Source of the DNA: a virus
IMG/VR virus record: IMGVR_UViG_3300012920_000080
Span: 1-43,982 of that record
DNA length: 43,982 nucleotides
Direction: 5' to 3' (one strand)
A program made the position numbers and the translations under genes. Numbering within the stretch: the first letter of the stretch is position 1; the number at the start of each line of letters is the position of its first letter. Below, in pieces: positions 33,543 through 41,128 of the stretch. The notes under the pieces were generated by a model that saw only the letters and a list, made by a program, of their open reading frames with translations, had not been told where the DNA came from and ran no database searches.

Positions 33543-34156
33543 ATCAGCTCGTGTTGAATGTAATCACCCATGTCGTGTCGGTGCCTGTAAGGTTGCAGCA
33601 GGTCACGACGAACTAGTGTGCCATACAGGTTGTGCTTAGCAACCTTCCAATAGGTAGCACACCCCTTGTCTAACTCGATAGTAAACGCAGGTAAAATCTC
33701 GTCTTGCACATCTTCCAAAGCGTCAAAGGCTTTGTCAAACGTCTCGTGCCACTTGTCCGAAAGCCAGTTGTACTCGTTGTATTCCTTAGTGACCATCGCA
33801 TAGTCGGCCAGGTGGACGCGAGCATCGACGTACTGATTCAGGGGTTTTAGGACATGAGTATTGCTGTTGTACGTCACCCACTCAGGGTAGAGGTACTCCT
33901 TGCGTCTTTCGTTGAAGAGTTGATCCTCGACGCGATGAACACTCATCACCATCTTTTCCGTCTGGTCTTTACTCAGAAAAGAAAGACCCATAAGGTCTCC
34001 GTCCTTCACGACTTTTGAGCATTGCTTCAGTCCTTTGTTGAGGTACTTCTCTCCATGCTGATGGATGTCAGTTCTCGCGTGGCCGTAAGTAGGCCACATC
34101 TTTAGCGTGGGTCTCTCCCCACGATGAGCGCAGTGTACGCTGAAGTATATCGGCAT
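33539..34156 (-). CDS. Uncharacterised early protein
   Basis: This 205-residue protein is His/Tyr/Asp-rich, with segments such as MPIYFSVHCAHRGERPTLKM, KDGDLMGLSFLSKDQTEKM, EYNEYNWLSDKWHETFDKAF and CATYWKVAKHNLYG. It is the first gene downstream of palindrome copy 2, 14 nt from it, and is likely to be expressed with the ten genes that follow. It is not recognised. Confidence 0.7.
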   Translation of the reverse strand: MPIYFSVHCAHRGERPTLKMWPTYGHARTDIHQHGEKYLNKGLKQCSKVVKDGDLMGLSFLSKDQTEKMVMSVHRVEDQLFNERRKEYLYPEWVTYNSNTHVLKPLNQYVDARVHLADYAMVTKEYNEYNWLSDKWHETFDKAFDALEDVQDEILPAFTIELDKGCATYWKVAKHNLYGTLVRRDLLQPYRHRHDMGDYIQHELI

Positions 34157-34170
34157 AGGTTTTTGGTTTT

Positions 34171-34186
34171 TTCTACCTGAGTAGAA
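34171..34186. promoter_or_regulatory. 16-bp palindrome, copy 2
   Basis: TTCTACCTGAGTAGAA, 14 nt upstream of the start at 34156. It opens the longest early mini-operon (34156 down to the SSB-like gene). Confidence 0.8.
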
Positions 34187-34450
34187 TTAAGGAATATGTG
34201 ATTCGTAGATTTCAATCTCAAGGTCCGACTTGTCCAGGATGAAGCAGTACAGGTCGCTCCAAGCAATCGAGACATCCGGTGAGTGAGGCGTGCGAACGAC
34301 AACATCAATCACCTCGACCTCGTCCTCGTCGTGAGGAACAAGGTGAGGGTCAGAAGATTTCATGCCCACATGGTAGTGGTAGATAGCAACAACCTCATGG
34401 TCTCCGAACTCGTCGGTGTGCTTCTCGATGGTGTATTCATACCGTGTCAT
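34187..34450 (-). CDS. Uncharacterised acidic protein
   Basis: The 87-residue product is acidic and beta-rich (DHEVVAIYHYHVGM, EVIDVVVRTPHSPDVSIAWS, YCFILDKSDLEIEIYES). It is the last gene of the cluster behind palindrome copy 3, and its stop lies next to palindrome copy 2. The start overlaps the upstream gene by 14 nt. Not recognised. Confidence 0.65.
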   Translation of the reverse strand: MTRYEYTIEKHTDEFGDHEVVAIYHYHVGMKSSDPHLVPHDEDEVEVIDVVVRTPHSPDVSIAWSDLYCFILDKSDLEIEIYESHIP

Positions 34451-34667
34451 AGCCGTATTCTTTAAGCGGTGTTACGCCGTAGCATGTGATGGCCCAAGAG
34501 GAGCCGCTCTCTTTGAACTTTCTTGACAACCCCTCAAGTTTACGGTACAGCTTTGTTGCGTGAGGCATCTTGCAAACTTGACTGCCAATGTTGAAGTGAC
34601 GAGCTTCTCCCGTCTCAATGTTCTTTGCGTCGTAGTGGAATACCCACTCTTTTTCTTTCCAAATCAT
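34437..34667 (-). CDS. Uncharacterised small protein
   Basis: The 76-residue product has a basic middle (HATKLYRKLEGLSRKFK) and a C-terminal GVTPLKEYGYDTV. The ATG at 34667 overlaps the upstream TGA by one base, which fixes the start; a GTG at 34670 is the alternative. Not recognised. Confidence 0.65.
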   Translation of the reverse strand: MIWKEKEWVFHYDAKNIETGEARHFNIGSQVCKMPHATKLYRKLEGLSRKFKESGSSWAITCYGVTPLKEYGYDTV

Positions 34668-34885
34668 CACTTTATGTTTTCATATTTGTCAATAAGGGAT
34701 TCGAGATGTTCTTCTGAGAGTTTGTAGAGCTTCAGTTTCTTTGCTTCAGGGGAGGGGGCGATAAAGGTAGGGCCTCCATCGCCATCATTCCAAATCTCTA
34801 CGTTACTCATATTTGTTTGGCATTCATATCCGATACCTCGACGAGTTTCAAAGTACCGGACGCTTGTTACTTTTAAGTCTGTCAT
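34667..34885 (-). CDS. Uncharacterised small protein
   Basis: The 72-residue product (VTSVRYFETRRGIGYECQTN, FIAPSPEAKKLKLYKL) is a small compact domain with a charged C-terminus. The longer open frame to 35164 is Arg/Ser-rich and not coding-like, so ATG 34885 was chosen; it overlaps the upstream stop by 4 nt. Confidence 0.65.
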   Translation of the reverse strand: MTDLKVTSVRYFETRRGIGYECQTNMSNVEIWNDGDGGPTFIAPSPEAKKLKLYKLSEEHLESLIDKYENIK

Positions 34886-35052
34886 AGTATTGCTTCTTCG
34901 GGTGATTCGTGGTTCTCGTGAATTTTGTTCTTGACACTTCGTACTTCGTAGGTAGTTTCGCGGGTCATGTAGTCGTAGTGTGGGTACACGTCGACGTACT
35001 TGCCTTTGTACTTCTTCAGTAGCTGATCCTTTGTGTATAGCTTCATGTTCAT
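34882..35052 (-). CDS. Small basic protein
   Basis: A 56-residue frame that starts in an ATGA overlap and ends in an ATGA overlap with the next gene. It is Tyr/Lys-rich (KLYTKDQLLKKYKGKYVDVY) with an acidic tail (NHESPEEAIL). Two-sided overlap supports translation. Function is unknown. Confidence 0.65.
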   Translation of the reverse strand: MNMKLYTKDQLLKKYKGKYVDVYPHYDYMTRETTYEVRSVKNKIHENHESPEEAIL

Positions 35053-35492
35053 GTCTTTGATTGTGATGTAGTTGTGTAGAGATTTGCGCGTGTTGCAATC
35101 TCTTCAGGATGCAGCAAGACTTCTCCGTTGAATTCAGGAATGTGCAAGAGCACATCATTGTCACGGAACACTCGCGCCTGACATCCTAACAGCCTGAAAT
35201 ACTCTACGCATTTCTCTTCGTTCGTAGCGTTATCAACATAGAAAGGGTCGAAGTCGCAGGTGATGTTGTCATCGCCCTCTTGAAAGTTGATGGACTCAAT
35301 CTCGAAGTTGGTGTTGACTGTGCCCTTGTCGGTGTACACGGGATAAATAGTGGCGCGAACTTGTCGCTCCTCATAGTCAACAAAGACATTGATGTCGAGA
35401 AAAGGAGAGACGCCGTGCCAAGCGTCTCCCGATTCGATTTCGTCAATCGGCAACTCGATCGTGCCGAATAGTTCTGATTTGATTCGTAGCAT
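35049..35492 (-). CDS. Uncharacterised early protein
   Basis: This 147-residue protein is beta-rich (MLRIKSELFGTIELPIDEI, INVFVDYEERQVRATIYPVY, YFRLLGCQARVFRDNDVLLH). ATG 35492 was chosen because the extension to 35645 overlaps the next gene and is not protein-like. No family is recognised. Confidence 0.65.
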   Translation of the reverse strand: MLRIKSELFGTIELPIDEIESGDAWHGVSPFLDINVFVDYEERQVRATIYPVYTDKGTVNTNFEIESINFQEGDDNITCDFDPFYVDNATNEEKCVEYFRLLGCQARVFRDNDVLLHIPEFNGEVLLHPEEIATRANLYTTTSQSKT

Positions 35493-35505
35493 GATGTTTT
35501 TTTTA

Positions 35506-35829
35506 TTAGTAAAAATATCCTTGGTCAGGGCATCTCTCGGGCGCATCCCCATCGTAGTAGGCACCACACCGCGAGAGCGAGGGCGACCTGTGAGGTTTGG
35601 TGCTGAAAGACAGCTCGATACCTGCATCGCGACACCCAGACCCACCGTTCATCTCATCGAGAAGTTCGTAGAAGTCCTTGCCGCCAAAAACGCCATAGCC
35701 GTCGTAGTTCTTCTCTTGCCAGCACCTGCCCTTGTCGTCAGTCATAGTGACGGAGAAGGGGCGTCGAGAGCTATACGTGTTGGCAATGCTCTCGCCTGTG
35801 TCTTGTGTAATCCAACTGAAAAATCCCAT
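35506..35829 (-). CDS. Conserved phage hypothetical
   Basis: This 107-residue protein has MGFFSWITQDTGESIANTYS, VTMTDDKGRCWQEKNYDGYG and VFGGKDFYELLDEMNGG, then a Cys-rich C-terminus (CGAYYDGDAPERCPDQ). Sequences of this layout occur widely in phages of varied hosts. No function is known to me. Confidence 0.75.
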   Translation of the reverse strand: MGFFSWITQDTGESIANTYSSRRPFSVTMTDDKGRCWQEKNYDGYGVFGGKDFYELLDEMNGGSGCRDAGIELSFSTKPHRSPSLSRCGAYYDGDAPERCPDQGYFY

Positions 35830-35839
35830 ATTTAATGTT

Positions 35840-36169
35840 TTAATGTTTAGTTACTTCGATTGCTGTTCCGTCAGCGAGGAAGTACTCGCTGTCTACGTTC
35901 AGGTCAACCTCCCATGTCGTCCAATACAACATGTCCATATTAAAGGCAAACTCAAGCCAGTCGTCGGTCGAGTAGTTGGTGTACATCTCGATGCGGTCGG
36001 TCTCATTGCTCTTGGGGTCGAGCACTCCGCCGGAGCACGTCTCCTCTGATATAAGCCAAGCGACAGCGTCATGAGCGTACTTGAAGTAGGCCGCCCCGTC
36101 ATAGGCGACCCACCCCGAGTTCATGCCCTCTCCTGTGAAAGAGCATTTGCGTGGGAATATCTGTGTCAT
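35840..36169 (-). CDS. Small protein with CSFTGEGMNSGW motif, paralog A
   Basis: The 109-residue product opens MTQIFPRKCSFTGEGMNSGW and continues VAYDGAAYFKYAHDAV. The same CSxTGEGMNSGWV module lies in the gene at 40500, so the two are paralogs. The Cys and Gly-rich start could be a metal- or ligand-binding loop. The longer frame to 36355 is Ser/Thr-rich and not protein-like, so ATG 36169 was used. Confidence 0.7.
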   Translation of the reverse strand: MTQIFPRKCSFTGEGMNSGWVAYDGAAYFKYAHDAVAWLISEETCSGGVLDPKSNETDRIEMYTNYSTDDWLEFAFNMDMLYWTTWEVDLNVDSEYFLADGTAIEVTKH

Positions 36170-36179
36170 GATTTCGGTA

Positions 36180-36455
36180 TTACATGTATGCAACATTGCG
36201 TTCACCGAAGTGTGACTCGATATCAGAGGCAACCCTGTTGTCGCCATCGAACTCCAGGCGGATGAAGAACTCGCCATCGGTGCAGTCGAGGTTGTCGATG
36301 ACGTAGAGCCAATAGTGCTCCGGCATGAACCTGCCATCGGAATCACGAAGATCAATCATCTCCCACTGATTGCGGTAGTTGTAATTGCGGATGATGTCCT
36401 TGATTTCTCGCTTGGCTTCTTTGAGCTCTGAAGGTTGGATCATAATATCAATCAT
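36180..36455 (-). CDS. Uncharacterised early protein
   Basis: This 91-residue product is acidic (SELKEAKREIKDIIRNYNYR, DLDCTDGEFFIRLEFDGD with order as in the C-terminal half). ATG 36455 overlaps the upstream stop by 4 nt. Not recognised. Confidence 0.65.
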   Translation of the reverse strand: MIDIMIQPSELKEAKREIKDIIRNYNYRNQWEMIDLRDSDGRFMPEHYWLYVIDNLDCTDGEFFIRLEFDGDNRVASDIESHFGERNVAYM

Positions 36456-36889
36456 GACTCAGAGGTTTCGGTGTTAGACTCGTCGGTGGTGGACTTTTCA
36501 GGTTTGAATAGCTTGAGAGCGGAGTCAACAGCAGCCATGTCGACGGTGAAGTCTGCCCACTCTGCCTCCATGCAGCAGTCCTCACACATACCTGTGATGC
36601 CAAAGTCGTCGAGGTCGATGTCACCGCAGATGTTCAGGTTGCCAGCGTAGAAGTCGACGTACTTCGTGTTGTACCGGAAGTGGTCGTAGATTTCATCGTA
36701 CTGCTCCTTGCGGCCCTGCATCAGGCCAGCCTTGAATACATTGAGAAGTTTCTGCTCGAAGACCTCGGGAGTGATGGCCTCCTCAGTTCGAGCTTCGATA
36801 GAATCGAGACGATCGAGAACCTGTTGCGTCTCGTACTTGATGTCCGCAAGCTTGTCACGGAGTTCTTGGATGTTAGCAGTATTGCTCAT
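36452..36889 (-). CDS. Uncharacterised coiled-coil protein
   Basis: The 145-residue protein starts with a coiled coil (ELRDKLADIKYETQQVLDRL) and has a central Cys cluster (GMCEDCCMEAEW) that may bind a metal. It ends in a Ser/Thr/Glu-rich tail. It is the first gene behind palindrome copy 3, 25 nt from it. Confidence 0.7.
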   Translation of the reverse strand: MSNTANIQELRDKLADIKYETQQVLDRLDSIEARTEEAITPEVFEQKLLNVFKAGLMQGRKEQYDEIYDHFRYNTKYVDFYAGNLNICGDIDLDDFGITGMCEDCCMEAEWADFTVDMAAVDSALKLFKPEKSTTDESNTETSES

Positions 36890-36914
36890 AATAAAAGAAT
36901 TAAGGTTTAATAAT

Positions 36915-36930
36915 TTCTACTCGGGTAGAA
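36915..36930. promoter_or_regulatory. 16-bp palindrome, copy 3
   Basis: TTCTACTCGGGTAGAA, 25 nt upstream of the start at 36889. It opens the cluster of nine small genes ending at 34187. Confidence 0.8.
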
Positions 36931-36932
36931 GT

Positions 36933-37223
36933 TTAGAATTTGACGACGTTGGGAACGATGTTGATTACTTCGTATGTTGAATCGTTGTTGAGGATGTCGA
37001 TGACATATCCCCTCCACTCCTCGACTGAGAGCTCGCGGTCGTTGTCGAGAGGCAGTTGAGAGTTGTGCTTGTACCCGACCTGAAGATTGCTGAGCGAACA
37101 GCCCGTTCCGTAGTTACCCCACCCCGTAAAGAGTGAGTAGTGGATCGAGCCGTCCTTGAGGTTGGCGATGATGGTGAACTTGTTCTCCATCGAGTCGTGG
37201 AGTTGTAGGTGGGCGAGTTTCAT
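36933..37223 (-). CDS. Uncharacterised small protein
   Basis: The 96-residue product is a mixed alpha/beta domain (FTIIANLKDGSIHYSLFTGW, SNLQVGYKHNSQLPL, EWRGYVIDILNNDSTYEV). ATG 37223 overlaps the upstream stop by one base. It closes the operon behind palindrome copy 4. Not recognised. Confidence 0.65.
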   Translation of the reverse strand: MKLAHLQLHDSMENKFTIIANLKDGSIHYSLFTGWGNYGTGCSLSNLQVGYKHNSQLPLDNDRELSVEEWRGYVIDILNNDSTYEVINIVPNVVKF

Positions 37224-37414
37224 TATTTGATTTTTTTGAGGTTCCACTTGTCTGTAGCTTGAAGGTCGAGATCTGAGTATTGGTCATTGCCGTACTCGTG
37301 AACAGTGGCGCCGTCCTTGTTGTGCAAGGTGTAGGTGATGCCATCTTTGTCAAAGGTCAATAGTACATATCCGTGACCGGGAGCCTTTAGAGGTAGTTGA
37401 AGGTGTCGCTTCAT
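37223..37414 (-). CDS. Uncharacterised small protein
   Basis: The 63-residue product is short and beta-like (LLTFDKDGITYTLHNKDGAT, YSDLDLQATDKWNLKKIK). It starts 3 nt past the upstream stop and ends in a one-base overlap with the next ATG. Not recognised. Confidence 0.6.
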   Translation of the reverse strand: MKRHLQLPLKAPGHGYVLLTFDKDGITYTLHNKDGATVHEYGNDQYSDLDLQATDKWNLKKIK

Positions 37415-37417
37415 AGA

Positions 37418-37708
37418 TTAGATTGAGTTGCGTCCGTTAGAGACATTTTGTGGGTTATACTTTTGTTGGATTCGTTCGAGGTTGTCTTCACAGCAGGAGA
37501 CCCAAGACTCCATGTTGACGAGGCTGTACTGGCCTTTCTCTTGTCGAGCTTTCTCGGCTTCGAGAATCTCGTCCTTGTGTGAGATGTAGTGTTCGAGACC
37601 GCGTTGCAAGCAGTCGATAACAACCATCTGCGAGAGAGCCCCGTGCTTCGAGAAGTTCATGATGTGTTGGACGAACTCGACGTTCGTCATGTCTGAGGTG
37701 TTTGTCAT
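37418..37708 (-). CDS. Uncharacterised helical protein
   Basis: The 96-residue product is helical with a long charged helix (EHYISHKDEILEAEKARQEK). It is linked to its neighbours by an ATGA overlap at the start. Not recognised. Confidence 0.65.
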   Translation of the reverse strand: MTNTSDMTNVEFVQHIMNFSKHGALSQMVVIDCLQRGLEHYISHKDEILEAEKARQEKGQYSLVNMESWVSCCEDNLERIQQKYNPQNVSNGRNSI

Positions 37709-37917
37709 GGATTGAGATTTTCGTTGTAAAGGTTTGAAAGGTCTTCGTATAGGTCATACAACCCTTGTCGTGGGTCAAAGCCGTGCTCTTCTTGGCACTC
37801 CATGTAGTCTTCCATGATGTCCGTGAACTGCTTGCCAATGGATGCAAAGAATAGGATAGTCTCTTCAGAGTTGTAGATGACGTTTTGCATCGTGCTTGTT
37901 TTTGCTGATTTACTCAT
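37705..37917 (-). CDS. Uncharacterised small protein
   Basis: The 70-residue product is acidic (TILFFASIGKQFTDIMEDYM, QGLYDLYEDLSNLYNENLNP). ATG 37917 overlaps the upstream gene by 8 nt; an internal ATG at 37890 is an alternative. Not recognised. Confidence 0.65.
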   Translation of the reverse strand: MSKSAKTSTMQNVIYNSEETILFFASIGKQFTDIMEDYMECQEEHGFDPRQGLYDLYEDLSNLYNENLNP

Positions 37918-38167
37918 CGTCTTTGTTTTCAGGTACGAGACGTACCAAGGTTTGTGATTCTTCGAGCCACTTGCGGAAGGACTCGTGGAGTTGTCTGAAC
38001 GAGTGAAAGTCAGAGGCCCTGTCGTACACCTCGTCGCTCGATAGCTCGAACTCCATGGTCTCCGTGAGCTCCCTGTTCCACACCGTGATCCACACAGCGT
38101 CGTTCAAGTAGTGCGCCTCGTAACCTAAGTAGTCGAGGACAGCACAGCATTTTTGAGCGTCAGTCAT
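37910..38167 (-). CDS. Uncharacterised small protein
   Basis: The 85-residue product has a CCAVLDYLGYEAHYLNDAVW segment and an acidic C-terminus (RLVPENKDDE). The ATG overlaps the upstream stop by 4 nt. Not recognised. Confidence 0.65.
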   Translation of the reverse strand: MTDAQKCCAVLDYLGYEAHYLNDAVWITVWNRELTETMEFELSSDEVYDRASDFHSFRQLHESFRKWLEESQTLVRLVPENKDDE

Positions 38168-38340
38168 TTCTTGATGGGTTGAAAGAGTGAGCGAGCGTAG
38201 TTGGCACGACCGGAGTCGATGACATCGAGAGCATCGTCCTCGGTCAAGCCGTAGTACTGAGCAAAGGCAGAGACCGTGACGAAGTTGTTCACGTAGTCCA
38301 GGTACATATGCTCGTGTTGTTTGCTGATAGGACCGTTCAT
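38164..38340 (-). CDS. Small conserved phage-like protein
   Basis: The 58-residue product (FVTVSAFAQYYGLTEDDALD) has a VSAFAxYYGLTEDDA pattern often found in small phage proteins, consistent with a short helix-turn-helix-like fold. Its ATG overlaps the upstream stop by one base and its stop overlaps the next by 3. Function is unknown. Confidence 0.65.
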   Translation of the reverse strand: MNGPISKQHEHMYLDYVNNFVTVSAFAQYYGLTEDDALDVIDSGRANYARSLFQPIKK

Positions 38341-38501
38341 CAGAATTGGCTTTGGAGGATTCCGTTTAACTTGAGTTGAGCCTCGACAGAGTTTCGGTCT
38401 CGGTCGGACTTGAGGAGTTCGCGAACCTTCGAGTTCTCGATGGCAAGCGAAGGGTCGACAGTGTTCTCGTTGCAGAGAAACACAAAGTCTTCGTAACGCA
38501 T
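38340..38501 (-). CDS. Small helical protein
   Basis: The 53-residue product begins MRYEDFVFLCNENTVDP and ends in a charged helix (SKVRELLKSDRDRNSVEAQL). It is the first gene behind palindrome copy 4, 27 nt from it, and shares one base with the next gene. Not recognised. Confidence 0.65.
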   Translation of the reverse strand: MRYEDFVFLCNENTVDPSLAIENSKVRELLKSDRDRNSVEAQLKLNGILQSQF

Positions 38502-38528
38502 AGGATAAAGATTTAAGGGTTAAAGAAT

Positions 38529-38544
38529 TTCTACCTGAGTAGAA
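38529..38544. promoter_or_regulatory. 16-bp palindrome, copy 4
   Basis: TTCTACCTGAGTAGAA, 27 nt upstream of the start at 38501. The leader between them, read on the minus strand, contains TTTAACCCTTAAATC, nearly the same as behind copy 5. Confidence 0.8.
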
Positions 38545-39321
38545 TTAAAGGTTGTCAAAGATTTCAGTGAGCTCGTCGTCGAGTTCGCTGTAACAGATCG
38601 TGCCGTCGTGACCTTCGACGTAGAACTCGATGTCACACTCACGCAGCTTCTCGACGATGGAGGCTTGGTCTTCCCACTCGTAGATGTACTCGTGAATCAT
38701 GAACTCGTCGTACCCACCGACACGGAAGAGTCGAGCGTCAGTGTACCCACCGCGAACGTCACAGCCGCCGTGGATTTGCAGGATGAGGTACACTTCGTCG
38801 TCAATCTTGCAGTAACCACCTTGCAAGACCTGAGAGAGGTCGGACTCTCCGTTGTACGTGTTGAACGTAAAGGTCTCAAGGTGTCGCCCGCCATACGGGG
38901 CACCGCGCTGAACCTCCTCGAAGTCTTCGAGAGATTGCAGGTACTCCCAACAGGGACGCAGGACGCCATAGTACGGGCAGTCGTCAGCGTACTGATTCAT
39001 GGTCGCGTCGTCGCTGTTTCGCGCCATGTCGACGAGGCGATTGAAGGTATCGCAGTACTCGTCAAGCATGAGGTTCGAGCCCTGACCGGCGAGATACTGG
39101 AACACCGAGACAGTGCGTTCGATGTAGGGATACTTGGTATCGAATTCAGCGACGTATTGCTCCTCGTCCTCAGACCTGAAGTCGTCGAGAGTTTTCTTGG
39201 AGTTGCGTTCGTGGTGGCGTCCGTATGCACCACCCGAGTCGAGGGGGTGTGCGCCTGTGTTCTCTGTCAACATAGAGTACACAAGCTGTTGAAGGCGTGA
39301 GCCAATAGAAGGAAAAGACAT
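38545..39321 (-). CDS. Uncharacterised early protein
   Basis: The 258-residue protein has NTGAHPLDSGGAYGRHH near residues 21-37, a pattern I associate with unassigned proteins in many phages, and an acidic C-terminus. Cys and Tyr residues are frequent (DCPYYGVLRPCWEYL). It forms a single-gene unit behind palindrome copy 5. No function is known. Confidence 0.75.
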   Translation of the reverse strand: MSFPSIGSRLQQLVYSMLTENTGAHPLDSGGAYGRHHERNSKKTLDDFRSEDEEQYVAEFDTKYPYIERTVSVFQYLAGQGSNLMLDEYCDTFNRLVDMARNSDDATMNQYADDCPYYGVLRPCWEYLQSLEDFEEVQRGAPYGGRHLETFTFNTYNGESDLSQVLQGGYCKIDDEVYLILQIHGGCDVRGGYTDARLFRVGGYDEFMIHEYIYEWEDQASIVEKLRECDIEFYVEGHDGTICYSELDDELTEIFDNL

Positions 39322-39346
39322 AGTATAAAGGTTTAAGGGTTAAAAT

Positions 39347-39362
39347 TTCTACTCAGATAGAA
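39347..39362. promoter_or_regulatory. 16-bp palindrome, copy 5
   Basis: TTCTACTCAGATAGAA, 25 nt upstream of the start at 39321, followed on the minus strand by an AT-rich leader with TTTAACCCTTAAACC. Confidence 0.8.
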
Positions 39363-39752
39363 TTATCCATACACGACATCGCCGAGACAGACACACTGAA
39401 GCCAGCAGTCAGCCGTGATAGCGTCGTCGTTGTCACCAACGAAGTCCTGATAGTGGCGAGGGAAGTCGTTAGCAAAGACCTTCGAGCCCTCGACAATCAT
39501 ATCCCACCGAAGCGAGAACTTCTCGTCAGAGTACGTGTCCTGCACCTCGATCCGATGAGATGGGTCGTGTTTGAGATACGCCCACAACTTGTCCTCAATG
39601 CAGTTCTGAATGTCAGGGAACTTCTCTTTGTGCCACTCGAAGGCAGGGTCGCAGTCGAGAGAGCACCAATAGTTCGAGTAGTGCCAGCAGTTGTACAGGA
39701 GGTTCTTGAACTCGTCAACGTGGCGAGTATGGGTGATGGTGATTTCGTTCAT
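39363..39752 (-). CDS. Uncharacterised early protein
   Basis: The 129-residue product is His/Trp/Cys-rich (NCWHYSNYWCSLDCDPAF, DKLWAYLKHDPSHRIEVQ). Its stop borders palindrome copy 5 and its start overlaps the upstream stop by 4 nt. Not recognised. Confidence 0.65.
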   Translation of the reverse strand: MNEITITHTRHVDEFKNLLYNCWHYSNYWCSLDCDPAFEWHKEKFPDIQNCIEDKLWAYLKHDPSHRIEVQDTYSDEKFSLRWDMIVEGSKVFANDFPRHYQDFVGDNDDAITADCWLQCVCLGDVVYG

Positions 39753-39937
39753 CGGTTGATATATTTTGTGATAGCGTCAGTGATGCAGTCTTGAAGAAAG
39801 AAAGTGTCTTCGGTGTAACAGCGTACTCCATCCTTGTCGCGGACTTCTCGCACTTCGGGAGAGAGTAGCGTTTCGTCAGTGTCGCAGATGTGGTCGACAA
39901 TGGTGAGAGCCAGGTCTCGGATTTCGTCTTGTGTCAT
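39749..39937 (-). CDS. Uncharacterised small protein
   Basis: The 62-residue product (EIRDLALTIVDHICDTDE, CYTEDTFFLQDCITDAIT) is helical. ATG 39937 overlaps the upstream stop as ATGA, which fixes it over the longer starts at 39955 and 39964. Not recognised. Confidence 0.6.
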   Translation of the reverse strand: MTQDEIRDLALTIVDHICDTDETLLSPEVREVRDKDGVRCYTEDTFFLQDCITDAITKYINR

Positions 39938-40089
39938 GTCTTGTTGTGTTTGCATTCGTCGCATATTTCGTAACGCTCCGTCCCGTCAGGGATGGTTGGG
40001 TGTGAGTACACCGCAGTCAGGACATAGCCCTCGCCCTTGCAGGTGGAGCAGTCCTTGTTGATTTGAGTTGTTCGGATTAGTTCTCTCAT
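39934..40089 (-). CDS. Small zinc-finger peptide (DnaJ-type CxxC)
   Basis: This 51-residue product carries CSTCKGEG and, near the end, CDECKHNKT, a pair of CxxC motifs resembling one half of a DnaJ zinc-finger repeat. It may bind zinc and a partner protein or RNA. ATG 40089 overlaps the upstream stop by 4 nt. Confidence 0.65.
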   Translation of the reverse strand: MRELIRTTQINKDCSTCKGEGYVLTAVYSHPTIPDGTERYEICDECKHNKT

Positions 40090-40463
40090 CGCGCGAGGAT
40101 TTCTTTTTGAGCTTCGAGGAAGTAGCGCTTGATTTCTCTGCGGTGAGACTCGGACTCCTCGTCCATCTCGTTTCGTGTGGCGTACCACCAATCGCGAATC
40201 ATCTGCTCGTCATCGCGACCGACACAGCCCCACGTAAACAAGTTTTCACCACCACACGAGACCCATAGCTGAACCTGAGACCACTGGGTATCGTCAAGTT
40301 CTTCATTCATAGCATAGAAGGTTCGTAGCTTGGTACGAAGGATGACCTTGGCATCGTAGCCAAACATCGTGCCTTCGAGAGTGTCGAGAGTCTTGGTCTT
40401 GAACGTCATGTGTTTGTTCAAGAGAACCAAGTGATTTGCGAGAGTTTTGTTTTCTGCATTCAT
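40086..40463 (-). CDS. Uncharacterised early protein
   Basis: The 125-residue product has a His-rich start (NHLVLLNKHMTFKTKTLDTL), a central WVSCGGENLFTWGCVGRDDE and a helical C-terminus (ESHRREIKRYFLEAQKEI). It is the first gene behind palindrome copy 6, 20 nt from it. Not recognised. Confidence 0.65.
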   Translation of the reverse strand: MNAENKTLANHLVLLNKHMTFKTKTLDTLEGTMFGYDAKVILRTKLRTFYAMNEELDDTQWSQVQLWVSCGGENLFTWGCVGRDDEQMIRDWWYATRNEMDEESESHRREIKRYFLEAQKEILAR

Positions 40464-40483
40464 AGCATATAAGATTTAAGAAT

Positions 40484-40499
40484 TTCTACTCAGATAGAA
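40484..40499. promoter_or_regulatory. 16-bp palindrome, copy 6
   Basis: TTCTACTCAGATAGAA, 20 nt upstream of the start at 40463 and directly past the stop of the upstream gene. Confidence 0.8.
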
Positions 40500-40916
40500 T
40501 TATTGTTCGTCAGTTTCATTATTGAGTTTTGAGCACTCCTCGTAATGAGAAGCTGTTGCATCATCATAGTAGCCGCACTCATCGCATGGTTCAACTTCTT
40601 CGTATTGGAAGTCGTCATCGTCGTCCCACTCCGTGTAATAGCAGTAGTCGGTTTGGAACGCGATGGTCATGAGGTCGAAGGCGTCGTCCTTGCCTTCACA
40701 CGCACGCCTGACAGCGGCCTCAAACTCAGGCCAACTGTCAGGGTCGTTGAGCATTGACGCATCAACCCTGTCGATGTGCATGAGAATGGCGTCTCTGTCT
40801 TTGCGGCATTCGGCGAGAGCGTGGTGCTCGTACTTGCAGTAAAAGACACCATCACAGAACACCCAACCGGAGTTCATGCCTTCTCCGGTTACTGAACATT
40901 GTCTTGCGTACTTCAT
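40500..40916 (-). CDS. Acidic protein with CSVTGEGMNSGW motif, paralog B
   Basis: The 138-residue protein begins MKYARQCSVTGEGMNSGW, then VFCDGVFYCKYEHHALAE, matching the gene at 35840. It is acidic, with a DDDDDF run and a C-terminal CDECGYYDD. ATG 40916 overlaps the upstream stop by 4 nt. The two CxxC-like sites and the Gly-rich opening suggest metal binding. Confidence 0.7.
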   Translation of the reverse strand: MKYARQCSVTGEGMNSGWVFCDGVFYCKYEHHALAECRKDRDAILMHIDRVDASMLNDPDSWPEFEAAVRRACEGKDDAFDLMTIAFQTDYCYYTEWDDDDDFQYEEVEPCDECGYYDDATASHYEECSKLNNETDEQ

Positions 40917-41128
40917 GAGTTCTGCCAATTAGAGATTTTGCCGTTCATCGCGTCCGTGTACCACAGCAACGCCATCGGCTTGTGGATGCGGTTCACCGGC
41001 TTGTAAGCTTTGATGAGTTCCTTCATCTCGTCGCGCGGGATGAGTTCACCTGTGACGGTACACATCGAACCGTCGTCGTAGATTGCGCCGTACCGATTGT
41101 CGACGTACTTGGGGAATTGGTATTTCAT
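40913..41128 (-). CDS. Small protein with a degenerate TGE module
   Basis: The 71-residue product has SMCTVTGELIPRDEM, resembling the start of the CSxTGEG paralogs, then KPVNRIHKPMALLWYTDAM. ATG 41128 overlaps the upstream stop by 4 nt; the open extension to 41206 is not used. It may be a diverged third member. Confidence 0.6.
   Translation of the reverse strand: MKYQFPKYVDNRYGAIYDDGSMCTVTGELIPRDEMKELIKAYKPVNRIHKPMALLWYTDAMNGKISNWQNS

Noticed and set aside
38608-39300. 230-residue plus frame opposite the gene at 38545
   Set aside because: It is a Val/Leu-rich antisense shadow; the minus frame has the palindrome leader and start.
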